A DNA stretch of 64,000 nt from Lasiosphaeris hirsuta (lineage: Eukaryota; Ascomycota; Sordariomycetes; Sordariales; Lasiosphaeriaceae): NCBI GenBank assembly GCA_030549175.1, contig JAUKUA010000003.1, positions 3,410,001 to 3,474,000 of the forward strand. The letters run 5' to 3'. Below the pieces are notes generated by a model that was given only the letters and a program-made list of their open reading frames with translations, was not told the DNA's origin and searched no databases. Both the position numbers and the translations under genes were made by a program. Positions 20,911-31,966 of this stretch are shown piece by piece; position 1 is the first letter of the stretch, and each line of letters opens with the position of its first letter.

Positions 20911-22774
20911 GTTGAAAAATAAGTTGGTCGGGTATATTCAAGTTGCTTTGGGGCAAACGAGCAGAGATCTACTTTGAGCGCGACGAAAATCCAAGAACTT
21001 TACTCAGCTAATTCAGCTCAAATACTTTCCGGGAGCAATGACGTGTACAGTGTCACGAAGCTGTCAAACAAGCATCTTTTGTCACCAACTCGCCGCATAT
21101 TCCCTGCAAAATCCTGTTTTGCCAATACGACTTCGATTGCTCCAATAACTCAACAAATGAGCACCGTCGACTTGCGTCATTCGTCTTGGCAACCAGTTAC
21201 ACGATCAATGCAAGGGCTAATCGAGATGCACCCAGCCCACAAAACCGAGTCGACTTTGAGACGAAGAGGCGGAACTTGAACAGCAAAACACCTCCTAAGA
21301 GGCAAACCCTGGTAGGAATCGAACCTGCGTCATTTCAGGGCTGCAAATCAAATAACCACAATGAAGTATACTGACCACTATACTATAATCCCTTTTCCGA
21401 TGACAGCGGGGTGACAGCGGGAGCTTATTGAGGAATCAAGTGCGGGTGTGTAGCCATTGCAGTGGATTTACCATGTCAGGGGCGCCTACGTAAGTGGAGA
21501 TGAAGGCATTCCGAAGCTCTCAAGTTGTGGATCAAGGCGGGAATGGTACTACGTGTAGTCAATCTTGTAACCGAGGAGCCACAGCCATCATGATACTGAG
21601 CCCACATTATCATGCTTAGCCTTGCTACGGGGTGCGCACTGCCGCCGCCCTGTAGTGCTCTGTGGCGAGGGGAGGGGGGATACAAGGGAGTTGGAAGGAC
21701 CACCGACGTCGAGGGTCTAAAGATGAGCCTTAAAGTACTTTGAGCAGTGGGGATAATTCGGCGAAGACGGTAGGTATTTTGTGTCAGCCAAAGGCATCTG
21801 ATAATAATAACGGTGCCGTAATAACGGAGGCGGTATGTCAGCTCCAAATACGGTAATACCTATGAGATCATTGATGGTTTCCTCATCCTATATTACACCA
21901 CATCACCATTTTGCCCTACAGACGAGTGCGACCGACAGGTACACAAACATGCTCCCAAGACGGCGTTATCAAGATCCGAGTCTCGTGTGAGCCCCGGTCC
22001 TCCAACGTGTCAAAGTGGGTGCGTCGCAAGTTGCTCCCTCCAACTGTCGCAGCAGTAGGCTGAACGGCCATGAAGTAGCTGGCGCGTACCTTTCTTTCGC
22101 ACCCGTTTGTAGCTACGGCTGTCAACGTCAGCAGCGAGGGGCTTGCATTTACGTGGCAGCTGACAAACACTGCACGATGGCAGCTATTTTGAGGAGGAGG
22201 CGCCGGAGGGAATTCAGCACTGACGCAGGAGCGGCGCGTGAGAGCTGTGCAAATGGACCAAGTGTGACGTTTGTGCAACGCCAGAGTGCCAATAAGGAAG
22301 GGGTCGTGGATGCAAAGTTAGGGGTGCTGGAACACAACAGGAACCGAAACAAAAATAGATGACCAAACACAAGCAAACCTCGTCGTCTGCTAGGGGAGGT
22401 TGAGCTTCAGCTTGTCCCCTGTTCCAGATTCCGCTTCGTATACCTTCCCTCTTTCAGCGTGGCTGTCGGTTAGCCGTTTGCACGGCCAAGGAAAGCAATA
22501 TCAAACAACCAAAACATGTGAAGAGAAAAAGGGGCTCAATTACACAGCTAGTCCAACTAAATATTCCAGTTGAGGCAAGAAGACAAGGCGGGCAGGACCC
22601 GAAATCACGCGGGCTGTGTGATGGGCAAAAAAAGTATTCAATTATGTATAATTCTCGAGCGACCGAAATCAGCCGAGTGGTATCCTTGGTTTCACAATTG
22701 CAAAAATACACCTCCGTAACCGACAAGCGCAGGAAAAAGACAGTGTCGCGGGTACCCATGTTTTGCCGCGGCGT
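20911..22774. other. Intergenic with degenerate tRNA-like element
   Basis: 1.9 kb between con-6 and the ammonium transporter. Apart from the tRNA-like element at 21307-21391, I find nothing with protein-like features; open frames at 21476-21847 and 21916-22278 look like chance. Confidence 0.45.
21307..21391 (-). pseudogene. Degenerate tRNA-like element, possibly tRNA-His(GTG)
   Basis: Read on the minus strand, the element has a D-arm like GTATAGTGGTCAGTAT, an anticodon-loop-like TTGTGG and a T-arm GCAGG-TTCGATT-CCTAC. These match fungal tRNA-His in order, with about 18 extra bases after the anticodon as for an intron. However, the 5' GGGATTA does not pair with the 3' end after the T-arm, and the anticodon and T stems each carry a C-A mismatch. 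I therefore call it a decayed tRNA or a chimera of two tRNA fragments, not a working gene. Confidence 0.4.
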
Positions 22775-24430
22775 TTAGACATGCTTCTCTCCGCTCTCGC
22801 CCTTCAGGCTGTGGGAGCTGCCTGGGGCGGTCGACGTGGGAATGGCGTGGCTGAGCTGGCGGGTAAGCTCCACGTAGTCGTAGGCGAATTCGCCGAGCTG
22901 GCCATCATCGAGACCAAGCTCCTCCTCGTCGGCGCTAACGCGGAGCGAGAGACCAGGGATGAGGTTGAGCAGGAAGAGGATGACGCAGGTTACGCCAAAC
23001 GAGTAAGAGAAACCGGCGACGCTGTCGGCCAGCTGGTAGCCAAGCTGCACGTAGTTGTGGTTGACCCAGCCACCGGGGATTACGGTGGCGCCATCGAGAT
23101 GAGCAATGTAGTCGCTATTCAACCAGGTCAGCTGTGCGCCTCGAGATCATGGGCCGAAGGGGTGGGGGACATACGCAGCGAAGAGACCAGTCATGAGGTT
23201 GCCAGCGACACCGCCAATGGCGTGCTCAGCGAATACATCGAGGGCCTCATCAATGCCAAGGAGGAACTTGAGCTTGGTGGCAAAATTGCAAACAATGCCA
23301 CCAACGATACCGAAGATGACAGCCGACCAAGGGGGAACGTAGCCAGCAGCGGGGGTGATGGCAACAAGGCCGGCAATAACGCCGGAGCAGAAGCCAACAG
23401 TGCTCCACTTCTTCTCCAGGCGGTAATCGAGCAGCATCCAGGTGAAGCCACCAGTACAGGCGGCAATGTGGGTGACAACGCAAGCCATGACAGCGCGCAA
23501 GTTGGCGGCAAGGGCGCTGCCACCGTTGAAACCGAACCAGCCGACCCAGAGGAAGACAGTTCCGAGAACGACGTGGGTGACGTTGTGGGGACGGTAGGGG
23601 AGGCCATGGACCTTGCTGTAGCCGGTCCGCTTTCCGAGCATCAGGGCGTATGCGAGGGCAGCAGCGCCTGAGCTAATGTGCACGGGAGTGCCGCCGGCGA
23701 AGTCGAGGCCACCCATTTTGAAAGACCAGCCATTGGCGTTCCAGGTCCAGTAGGCGATCGGGTCATACACAATGGTAGTCCAGATAAAGATGAAGACGAT
23801 GGCAGGGAGCATGCGGCCGCGATCAGCAGCAGCACCAATGGCGAGAGCGGGGCTGTTGTGAATCAAGTGTCAGCGCGCGCACCTGGGCTGGTCAGGAAGT
23901 AGGGCAGCATACGTAATGGCAGCGAACATGCCCTGGTATAGGCAGAAGAGAATGTCGGGGACCTTGGTGCCGCCAACGCTGGGCTGGCCGAGCACATCCT
24001 TGAGGCCGAAGTTGCTGAGGTCTCCAATGTAGGCGCTCCCGGTGTGGGAGAAGGTGAGAGAGTAGCCCCAGAAGAACCACTGGAACCCCACCACGGATAT
24101 CGATGCCAGCGACAGGTAGATCAGCGAGAGCGCCGACTTGCGGCGTGCAAGACCGCTGTAGAAGAAGCCGACACCGGGAACCATGAGCAGCACGAGGGCC
24201 GACGAGGTCATGATCCAGGCAAAGTCGCCATTCTGCGGGGTGTAAGTGTTAGCGCTTCTGCCTGTGGCTCGGCCCCCCCCCCCCCTCCCGCTGTGCGGGT
24301 GTCTCGCGCTCAGCAATGGACGGGCGCAGCATACCGAGTAGTAGATGTTGAGGTCCTCGGTGAGCGAGTCGCCTCCGGCGTCGGCGACACCAGCGGTGCC
24401 ATTGTACACCTCCGAAACTCCTGCCGACAT
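22775..24430 (-). CDS. Ammonium transporter, MEP/Amt family
   Basis: A plasma-membrane ammonium permease with about 11 TM helices and 477 residues. Four exons on the minus strand: 24430-24335, 24232-23913, 23852-23175 and 23114-22775, with introns of 102, 60 and 60 nt that all keep frame. Family marks are NGDFAWIMTSSALVLLMVPG, the first pore His in GGTPVHISSG, WVGWFGFNGGS and the second pore His in AEHAIGGVAGN. The C-terminal cytosolic tail carries LRVSADEEELGLDDGQLGEF, the conserved region that couples neighbouring subunits. Two HGATAR motifs upstream suggest control by the nitrogen GATA factor (AreA/NIT2). It is not possible to tell by eye whether it is a Mep2-type sensor. Confidence 0.95.
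24273..24285 (+). repeat. C13 tract in intron
   Basis: Thirteen C bases (G on the coding strand) lie inside the first intron of the ammonium transporter gene. Confidence 0.8.
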
Positions 24431-24764
24431 GGTGAGGGGCTGTTCGCGACGAGTCGAGTCGACGATCGATTCTAGGGGTCTTAGGGAAGGCCTTGAACGA
24501 AGGCACAAGGAAAGGACTGAACCCAAGGTTGCACGGAAAAGAAAGTTTTGAGACGCGGCGGACGGGGGAGCAGTAGGGTAAATAACCACAAAGAAACCGA
24601 AACCCCCGGCAGGTCTCAACGTCGTGGCCAGCGCCAGCTTCACCTGCCTGGCCAGGGCAGTCTCGCACAGCTGCAACCCTGCCCGCACAGCTTGGGCCAT
24701 GCCAAGCTCAGTCCAGCCTGAGGCAAGCCTGTGCCGCTTAGTGTCGCAGGACCCAGCGTAATAC

Positions 24765-24878
24765 CGATAAGACAGAGTCGTTATTGTCGGCGACCAAGGC
24801 GCCTCCATTCCGTTCCGGGCAGCCTTCGCTTGTCTGCCTTGAGCCGGGGCCGCTGATTGGCCCACTCTCAAAGATAAG
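24765..24878 (+). promoter_or_regulatory. Two HGATAR motifs upstream of the ammonium transporter
   Basis: CGATAAG at 24765-24771 and AGATAAG at 24872-24878 lie about 335 and 440 bp upstream of the start codon. They match the binding consensus of fungal nitrogen GATA activators, which are known to drive ammonium permeases. Such short motifs also occur by chance. Confidence 0.4.
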
Positions 24879-27687
24879 GAATTCCTGGGCGGCCAGGGAA
24901 ACGGTGGGGGGTCAAACGCGGGCCTTCAAGCACCTCCAAGAATCCTCCAAACAGACCCCAGTTTGCCCAGCAACCCCCAGCACTGCTAGCCTTGGCATTC
25001 CGATGTCCTGGATCGAGTCGCCTCAGCGCGCTAGAGTGGGGACAATGAGGGGAGGAGCATCACGAGATGGCGACGGCCAGAGCGGGCAGACTGCGGTACG
25101 TGTCCTAGCCCTCTCCCGCGGGAGATCGGCTGGGCCCCGACGGCTGGGCTCTTCACCAGACCCAGGACACGGCGCCTCGAGCTCCACCGCTACGGACCTG
25201 AGATGGATACCTGCGCAAACCCAAACGCAGTGGTTGCACCGACCGCTGGCCTCGCGCCAGAACTGGCATGTCCAGGCTGTCGCAGATGAAACGGGAAATC
25301 CAAAGATCCCGAAAGGGGACACTCTGGCCGGCAGTCATGCAGCTCGAGAGATTAGCCAAGGAACCAATCGTCTCTCTTCGCACTGCTCGCTCCCCAGGCG
25401 GACTCCCCCTCGAGAAAATAAGAAAGCCGAAAGGATCATTCATTTTTGCTTTGGTGTGGAGGGAAGGATTTGTTTCCGCCGCACTCGCTGTGGCATCGGC
25501 ATCTGTTCCGTCCATCTGATCAGGTCTGTGCAGCGCTGCATCTCTCTTTCCTTCTCCAGCTGGCCATACCTTTCCCTAACCCCAGCCTACCTACACTACT
25601 ACCTAGGGACCAAAACGACCCGACCCCAGGCCCAAGCTCCAAGCTTTCACACCCCATCCCCCCATCCCGCCTGCAGGGCTTCCTGCCGCTGCAGGGTAAC
25701 GTGCAGCTGTGACTTTCCTGGGGCTTGCCCTGGTCAATATAATAATAAATTAATATTTGCAAAGGAAAAATCCCCTAGCAAATACCGTTCCTGCTTGGCG
25801 TTTAGCAAGGTCCAGTCGCAAAATGCGTTTCGTTGCATGTTACTACCCTAAGGCGGTACCGTTTGCTCTGCTTCCCAAACGGCAGGCGTCAAGGATGCAG
25901 ATGGATGCAGGGGAACAGCTCATTGCCTTTGTCTGGTTCGCCGCCTCGCAAGTTACCCAGCTTGAGTGTGATCCAAAATAGGAAAGGAGCACATGCATCT
26001 CAACCATCAAAGTCAAACGCCACCAGAGACGATGAGTTTGCGCCATGGCTGGGGGGGGGAAGGGGGCGCTTTGAAAGGGGCGTTAACATTACACCTGGAG
26101 CTGACGGTAAGAACCTCTCACAAGGCTGGACGCCTCCTGTTCTCAAGATTCGCTTCCGAGATCGAAAATGTTTTTGCATCCTCAGCAGGGCCTGGGAAAT
26201 GTCGACATCTATTGCGCGAGCAAGACATGGCCAGGTTGAATTTGACGTATGACGTGGGTTGGGGGATCGCATACTAGCAGCGCCACCAATACGCCCTCCG
26301 ATGTCGTTTGAGCGCCCAGCTTGTGCAAGCGCGTTAGCTCCCGAAGCCGATCACCCAACTGTCCAATCGAGCGAACCGAGAACTGAGCGCTGCCGACCGC
26401 GAAAGAGGTTCTCACTATTGAGTAGACTACTGAAGCTCTAGGTGCTGCACCGCACAACCTAGTGTAGTTGCAAAGAATAGGGTCTCCAGAGATTAGAGAC
26501 CGCCCAGTCGCAGGGAGGAGCATAATCTGACTGCCTTGCTGTCGGATACCAATGAGGACGTTAACCTCGGGCAGCGGAAGAAACAGAAGCGTCAAGGCAT
26601 CTCACGGGCCAAAGAATACGGTTGGCGGCGGCCCGCATTACGAGATTCCATCTTGTCGGCTTGTCGTCGTCCTTATCAGACTCCACCGCACCTTGGTTCC
26701 CTTCTGGTTGCTTTTCGCTAGCGCAGCACATAGCGCCTCCTGGGGAAGTGAGGCCTCAGCCCGACCCCATGGCGCTCTGGCCACTGACATTGCGTGGTCC
26801 GTCGCGTCTTGCGAAATTCGCAAATTCACGGTTTCGCCAAACCAAACCGTCTTGGGCAGGGTGTGTAGACGTCCAATCAACGACGAGTTAGCGAGACGCG
26901 AGCCAAACGGCAGGAACAGATCATGGTTCATCCACTCCTCAAATGGCTTTCTGTCATTGGCAGTCAACGCTTCTTATCTCTGGGCGCTGTGGGGCCGCGC
27001 TTGGCATTGGGCTTGGCGCTTCGACAATAAATCACCCGAGCTATTGTCTTGGGAATTGCTGTGGACTTTGGACGTTTGCTTGCCATGCCACCCGGGCTAA
27101 AAGCAGGTTGGCTTTAGCGATTTCAAACAACCAGAATTAAGGTGAAAGAGACCATCAATAGTCTTTGCTGAATGCGTAAAGATTCTTTTTGTTTTCTTCG
27201 CCCCTGATTCCGCATCAGATCTATATTCAACGCAACCAACGAGCAATAGACCACAACAGTTGCTCCTTATCGGAGCCACACGCGGGGCCCCGATAAAGCT
27301 TCAAGCGTCGAAGAGGGGAAGGGGTGTTGAAACGGGAGCAATGACGGTCGTGGATTGGCTAGAGCTTCCACCATTACCCCAAGCCATTACGATCTAACTC
27401 TCATCGCCTTTCGCCCTTTCCTTTTGTCAGCTGCCTGCCTTATCGTGCGCCCCAAACAGCCCACCAAGCCCACCTTCTAGAAAAGTTCCTAATGTAGCAA
27501 GCATTCCTTGGCCGACCCTGGCGCGCTCCTCCTCACTCGCATTGGACCGCCTTGGCGGAGGCCTTGGCCAATGCTTATTCCCCCCCCCTCTTCCACATCT
27601 TTTGCGGAGCTCTCTAAACTGCCCTGCGCCCCCTGTAAACACAGAGGGAGGCAAAACAAGATGAGACCATATCGAAAGACACGTAAG

Positions 27688-27731
27688 TTTTTTTTTTTAG
27701 TTTTTTTTTTTTTTTTTTGGGGGGGGGGGGG
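27688..27731 (+). repeat. Poly(T) followed by G13
   Basis: T11 and AG, then T18, run directly into thirteen G bases. Confidence 0.85.
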
Positions 27732-28436
27732 TTGGTTCTTGTCACTCCTTCTTGCTGCCCTTGTGGACACCGGTCTTCTGCAAGCCTGTCTCTCCTGCGC
27801 ACCGTAGCATGATGGAAAATCGATCAAACCCCAAACCATTCTGTCCCCCGACTTCGGACTAGGTGGTGTACGTTGCATCAATACATGCAGCCCCTCGCTA
27901 GGATCGAAACAGTAAGAGTATTGGAGGGGGTGTCATAGACTCAGAGGCAGACCTTGAGGTCAGGCCCAGTACTCAAGGCCTTCTATTTCGTCTCAGCGCC
28001 CTCCTCAGCCAGTGTCTCTACCTGGCTGGCTACCTGCTCGCAGCTGGCGGATTTACTGCGTGGGCGAGAACACCACAACCCGGCCCTTAATTCTCACCCC
28101 TTCTCTCGACGCAACCCAGGGACAGGCGAACGAAGGATGGCGAACTCCCGTCTCACCCGTTGCGTTCCTCGACGCTGCACTGCAAAAGAGCAGCGGCCAG
28201 AGAATCCCACGTCAGCTAGCACAGCTGGATGCTCCCCGCCTCCAGTCGGATGCCGCTCAATCCTTATCCACACCGATGCAAACAGACAACTCCATGCCTC
28301 CCCACCCCCAGAGCGTCGATTCTGCTTTGGGGCTTCTTCCACCCGCGCTTCCATGCATCCTTCCAAACCTTCTAGCGCCGCAGCCATGTCAGCCTAGCTG
28401 ACCTGACACCTCAGATCGCAACAGGGGTTGCACTCA

Positions 28437-28454
28437 AAGGAAAGGAAAGGAAAG
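28437..28454 (+). repeat. (AAAGG)n microsatellite
   Basis: About three and a half tandem AAAGG units, soon followed by tandem GTACGCA-like units. Confidence 0.7.
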
Positions 28455-29484
28455 ACACGTCAAAACATGCATACACAGTACGCAGTACGCAGCATGCAGT
28501 ATTTCTTGCCCGCGTCCCGAGGTGACGGCATCTCCGTAGTTGCAGACACCCGCCATCCATGCCATCGCGGTTTGAACCGACCTATCATGCAAGCCCGGTT
28601 TCTATTGCCCTTCTGTGCCTTCCGCTTCCATTGTGTGTGTGCATGTGTGTACTTACTTGTCCAATGTATGCACACACGGACTAACGTGGGCGTCGGCGTC
28701 CTTCTCCGGAGTTAAAGTCTGGGCATATGCAAGAGAGGCATTCCATCAGAAGGCTCAGATCATTAGATTCTACCCCCAAAGCCAATAGAACGTCAAGCAT
28801 GTCAACTCGACGATGAAAGAACCTGCAGCTTGGAAAGTCTAGGCGCGGGATACTTGGGTATCCGGAACTCGGCACCGCGCCGGCCAACACCTGTCTTCCT
28901 CCGCTGTCTGGGTCGAGTTCAAGTCGGCCAACTTAATCTCGTCTGGGGCTGAAAAGCCTGAGCAGCCCACCTCCCGAGCAGGCTAGACGCACGCAGACCA
29001 ACGGAGAAAGGGCGCCTACTTGGTAGCATTTTCCTGCTTCTGCATGTCTCCAATATCCCCCTTTCCCTACTAGTGCGTGGGGGTCTGGGAAAGGGAAACA
29101 ACAGACGGTGCCCCGTTCTAGTTTCGTTTTCCCTTGGGGCATTCCCCATATCTCCAAAAGCCGGATCGCGTCATTTGGGGGTAGAGGCACAAAAGAACGG
29201 TTTTGGCACACACGGCTGATTTTGCTCTGCACTTTCCTCCTTTTATTCGCGTCCATTTATGGTCCCCGACAAGATGGTGGTCCGGACACGCCGTCTGCCA
29301 TCAATAACAGTGACACCATATCATTACCGACTGGGCATCCTATTGCTGCTAATACTGACACGATAAAGATATTCTCATGTTTTATGTTCGTTACACAGGC
29401 CCGGCTCGACCGACGTATCTCTGCAATCCTCTTCGCTGTGTACGATGCGAGTTGGGCACTTCGTTTCAAACGCGGGCTGTGCAG

Positions 29485-29526
29485 AGGGGGGCGGGGGGGG
29501 AGGGGGGGGGGGGGGGGGGGGGGGGG
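29485..29526 (+). repeat. G-rich tract with G26 run
   Basis: Runs of G6, G8 and G26 are separated by single C and A bases. It can form G-quadruplexes and lies 54 bp beyond the stop of the amino acid oxidase gene. Confidence 0.85.
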
Positions 29527-29579
29527 CGCCAAAGGTTACTTCGAGGGGATGTTAGTTTTCGACACATTCTTCATGTCAC

Positions 29580-31966
29580 TCAACCAATACTCACTACTTG
29601 AATCCACCGAGCCATCCACTTCTCCACCGTTGCCTTCGCCTCATCAACAAGTCCAAGCTCTGAACGATCGTCAGAAACCACACCGATCTCGTTGGCTGGA
29701 ACGTCGCGATATGAATAACTCACCCAGCAGGAGCTGAACACTACCACGTATGCCCGACTCAAGGGCCGATGCAATCCACGCGTGCGTGTAACTGGTATGC
29801 TCGCCAACAAAGATCATCTCCCCGCTTGTGTCAGCAGCAGTTGTCACCCAACAGTCGCCGTACAAGACCTACGTTGTTATGTGTCTTGAAATACTCAGGC
29901 AAGTACACCTGATGCTGCTCGACCGTCGGATCCGCCCAGCTCGCGCCCTCGAGTGGATCGAGCGCCCAGCACATTCGACTGTGCTTTCCCGTATACTGCT
30001 GTCTAGCAATCTCTCCGTGGATCCCTACCATAGCATCGAGGACATACTGGACGTGCTCGCTCTCGCTTGTCGCGGCCCAATGCGCACCCCAGGCTGGGTC
30101 CGATATGTAGGACGCGAGCAGCGCAGCAGGACCAGTACCATTGATGTTGTACGATGGGTAGCACATGGTACCTATGCCGGGGAACTCGGGGCTAGCTGTC
30201 CAGCAGGATCCGTAGATCGGCTTAGGGAAGTGCTCCCAGAAGCGTGTCTTGAACTCGAGTGCGACTTTGCAGGCTGATGTGTAGGGGAGGTTAGCAATGG
30301 CATCCTGCATTGTGGCGCCCAGCCCGGGGATTTGCCACGTTTTCATCACGGAGAATGGCACGGCGAGAACAGCGTAATCATGCGTCGAGTTGGTGGGTGT
30401 GTCTACGTCATGACTGTTGGACTGTAGGGTAACTGTATCCGAGCCCGGAGAGTACCAAACCCCTTCGACGCGACGGTGCATGGTCGTGGCATTTTCAACA
30501 AAGGCGGAGAAGGAGAGCGGGAGGCGGTCCATTCCTATAGGATTCACACGTTAGGATATTAAAGGTAGATATGTGGACGAACGGAGTAAGGTGCTTACCG
30601 CCGTCGATGGTTTTCCAGGTTGTCGCATTCAGGTACACGGTCTCGCAGAGCTATTCGCCAGTTCAGCTCAAGCTCAGCTGAACTACTAAACACGGAGGCG
30701 TTGAGCGGTGCGCTGCACGAACCTTGTCCCAGAAGGAGGAAGCACCCCCTCCCATAGACTGGAATTCCTGGCCGCCGGGCTTGAAGTTGGCTGTCACGTA
30801 GCCGACCGTGTATGCAAACTCGCTGGACCAGTGCCCTTGTTAGCCCCTGAGAGATGTCTCGTAAAGAAGGAGGATCGAAGCGCAGGTGGCAAACGTACCT
30901 CCATGGCTCCTTGGGCAAATCTCTCAAGCCATTGTCTACATAGCCATGTCAGACGGACCACTGAATCTGCAGAACCAAGGAACCTACCAAGCCATTCCTG
31001 GTGGGCCTTGAACATATTCCTTGCCATCTCGACACAAAAGTCCTTGCATGGAAGCGCCTTGTTCACCTTGTCAAAAAGCTTTTCCATGCCCGATTGGCCC
31101 CCAGGATGTGGTCTGTTGTCGCTCGCTTCATACCATGGAATAAAGTCCACGCTGAGGCTGCTGTTGTGGTTGTTGAGCCTATTCATCTCGTCGGCAAGCT
31201 CAAACACGAGCTGGTGGTCTGACATGTTGTAGATCTGGCCGTCGACAGTGAGGGTTGTCGGTAGCCGCATAGGTCCCATCTCTTGATAGCTGTAGTCAAA
31301 GGGTCCACCACTCAGGTACACTGTGCGCACGCGGCCGCCCAGGCGATCTCCAGCCTCAAGGATACTGACATTCGTCATCCCTTGCTGCACTAGACAGAGA
31401 TATGTCATGAGCCCGGCCATGCCAGCGCCGATAATGGCGATGTTTTTGCGTTTAGCGGCGGCAGCTTCGATGGGCCCAACCTCGGTATTCTTGAGCAGTT
31501 CAACGCCATCAAACCAGGCACCCCAAACATCAATCCCGGTAGTATTACCCATGCGGATGGCGTGCAGATTGTTCCGTCTCCGAACCGAGTCAGGATTTTG
31601 TCGTTGATCCGGGGTCTTGAAACCAAAGTGCTGCGCTTTACTGCGGCCGAGTAGGATTCCTGTAGCGTTGCTCCATGCCGAGATGCAGCCTCGAGAAGAG
31701 GAAGTGTCCGGGATGACCCAAACCACTCTGTCGTGTGTGGGGGCTGTGATCTGGCCGACGGTGTGATGGGCTTCGACCGTGGAGGTCGAATCGCAAGGGC
31801 CATAGGTAAAATCTACTAGCTCATTGACCGGTATCAGACGCTCGATGTGGATATTGGCGAGACGAGAGCGTAGTGCGCTCCTTGTTTCGATAACTAGGGG
31901 GAGAGATGGTTTGCAATGGGTAGCCCCGACAAGAAAAGCGAAGCCAGCGGTGAGTGTCAGCTTCAT
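29580..31966 (-). CDS. Secreted L-amino acid oxidase (flavin amine oxidase family)
   Basis: An FAD enzyme that oxidatively deaminates L-amino acids to 2-oxo acids, ammonia and hydrogen peroxide. Seven exons on the minus strand: 31966-30988, 30935-30899, 30822-30723, 30650-30599, 30534-29873, 29817-29724 and 29659-29580, giving 667 residues; every junction keeps frame. A signal peptide (MKLTLTAGFAFLVGATHC) precedes a roughly 170-residue N-terminal part. Then come the dinucleotide-binding motif IAIIGAGMAGL (residue 176 on), Glu in LEAGDRLGGRVRT, PGGQEFQSMGGGASSFWD, and the C-terminal FAD segment IFVGEHTSYTHAWIASALES. Several N-glycosylation sites occur. The ammonia released could feed the neighbouring ammonium transporter, which is inference only. 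The acceptor of exon 6 (AG at 29819-29818) is the least certain. Confidence 0.9.

Larger units (their letters stand above)
24431..29579. other. 5.1-kb region without a supported gene
   Basis: The shared upstream side of the ammonium transporter runs into the 3' side of the amino acid oxidase. I find no recognisable protein. A 355-codon open frame at 24784-25851 is rich in Arg, Ser and Pro and looks non-protein-like. Features seen: HGATAR motifs near 24.8 kb, poly(T)/poly(G) at 27688-27731, AAAGG and GTACGCA short repeats at 28437-28500 and a G-rich tract at 29485-29526. Long untranslated leaders or non-coding RNAs could lie here but cannot be shown. Confidence 0.45.

Noticed and set aside
22763..23671. 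302-codon open frame on the plus strand
   Set aside because: It is antisense to the ammonium transporter exons, whose family identity and splicing are certain; its translation is Glu/Val/Gly-rich with no domain.
24784..25851. 355-codon open frame on the plus strand
   Set aside because: Long, but rich in Arg, Ser, Pro and Trp with no hydrophobic core, domain or splice support. Kept only as part of the gene-desert finding.
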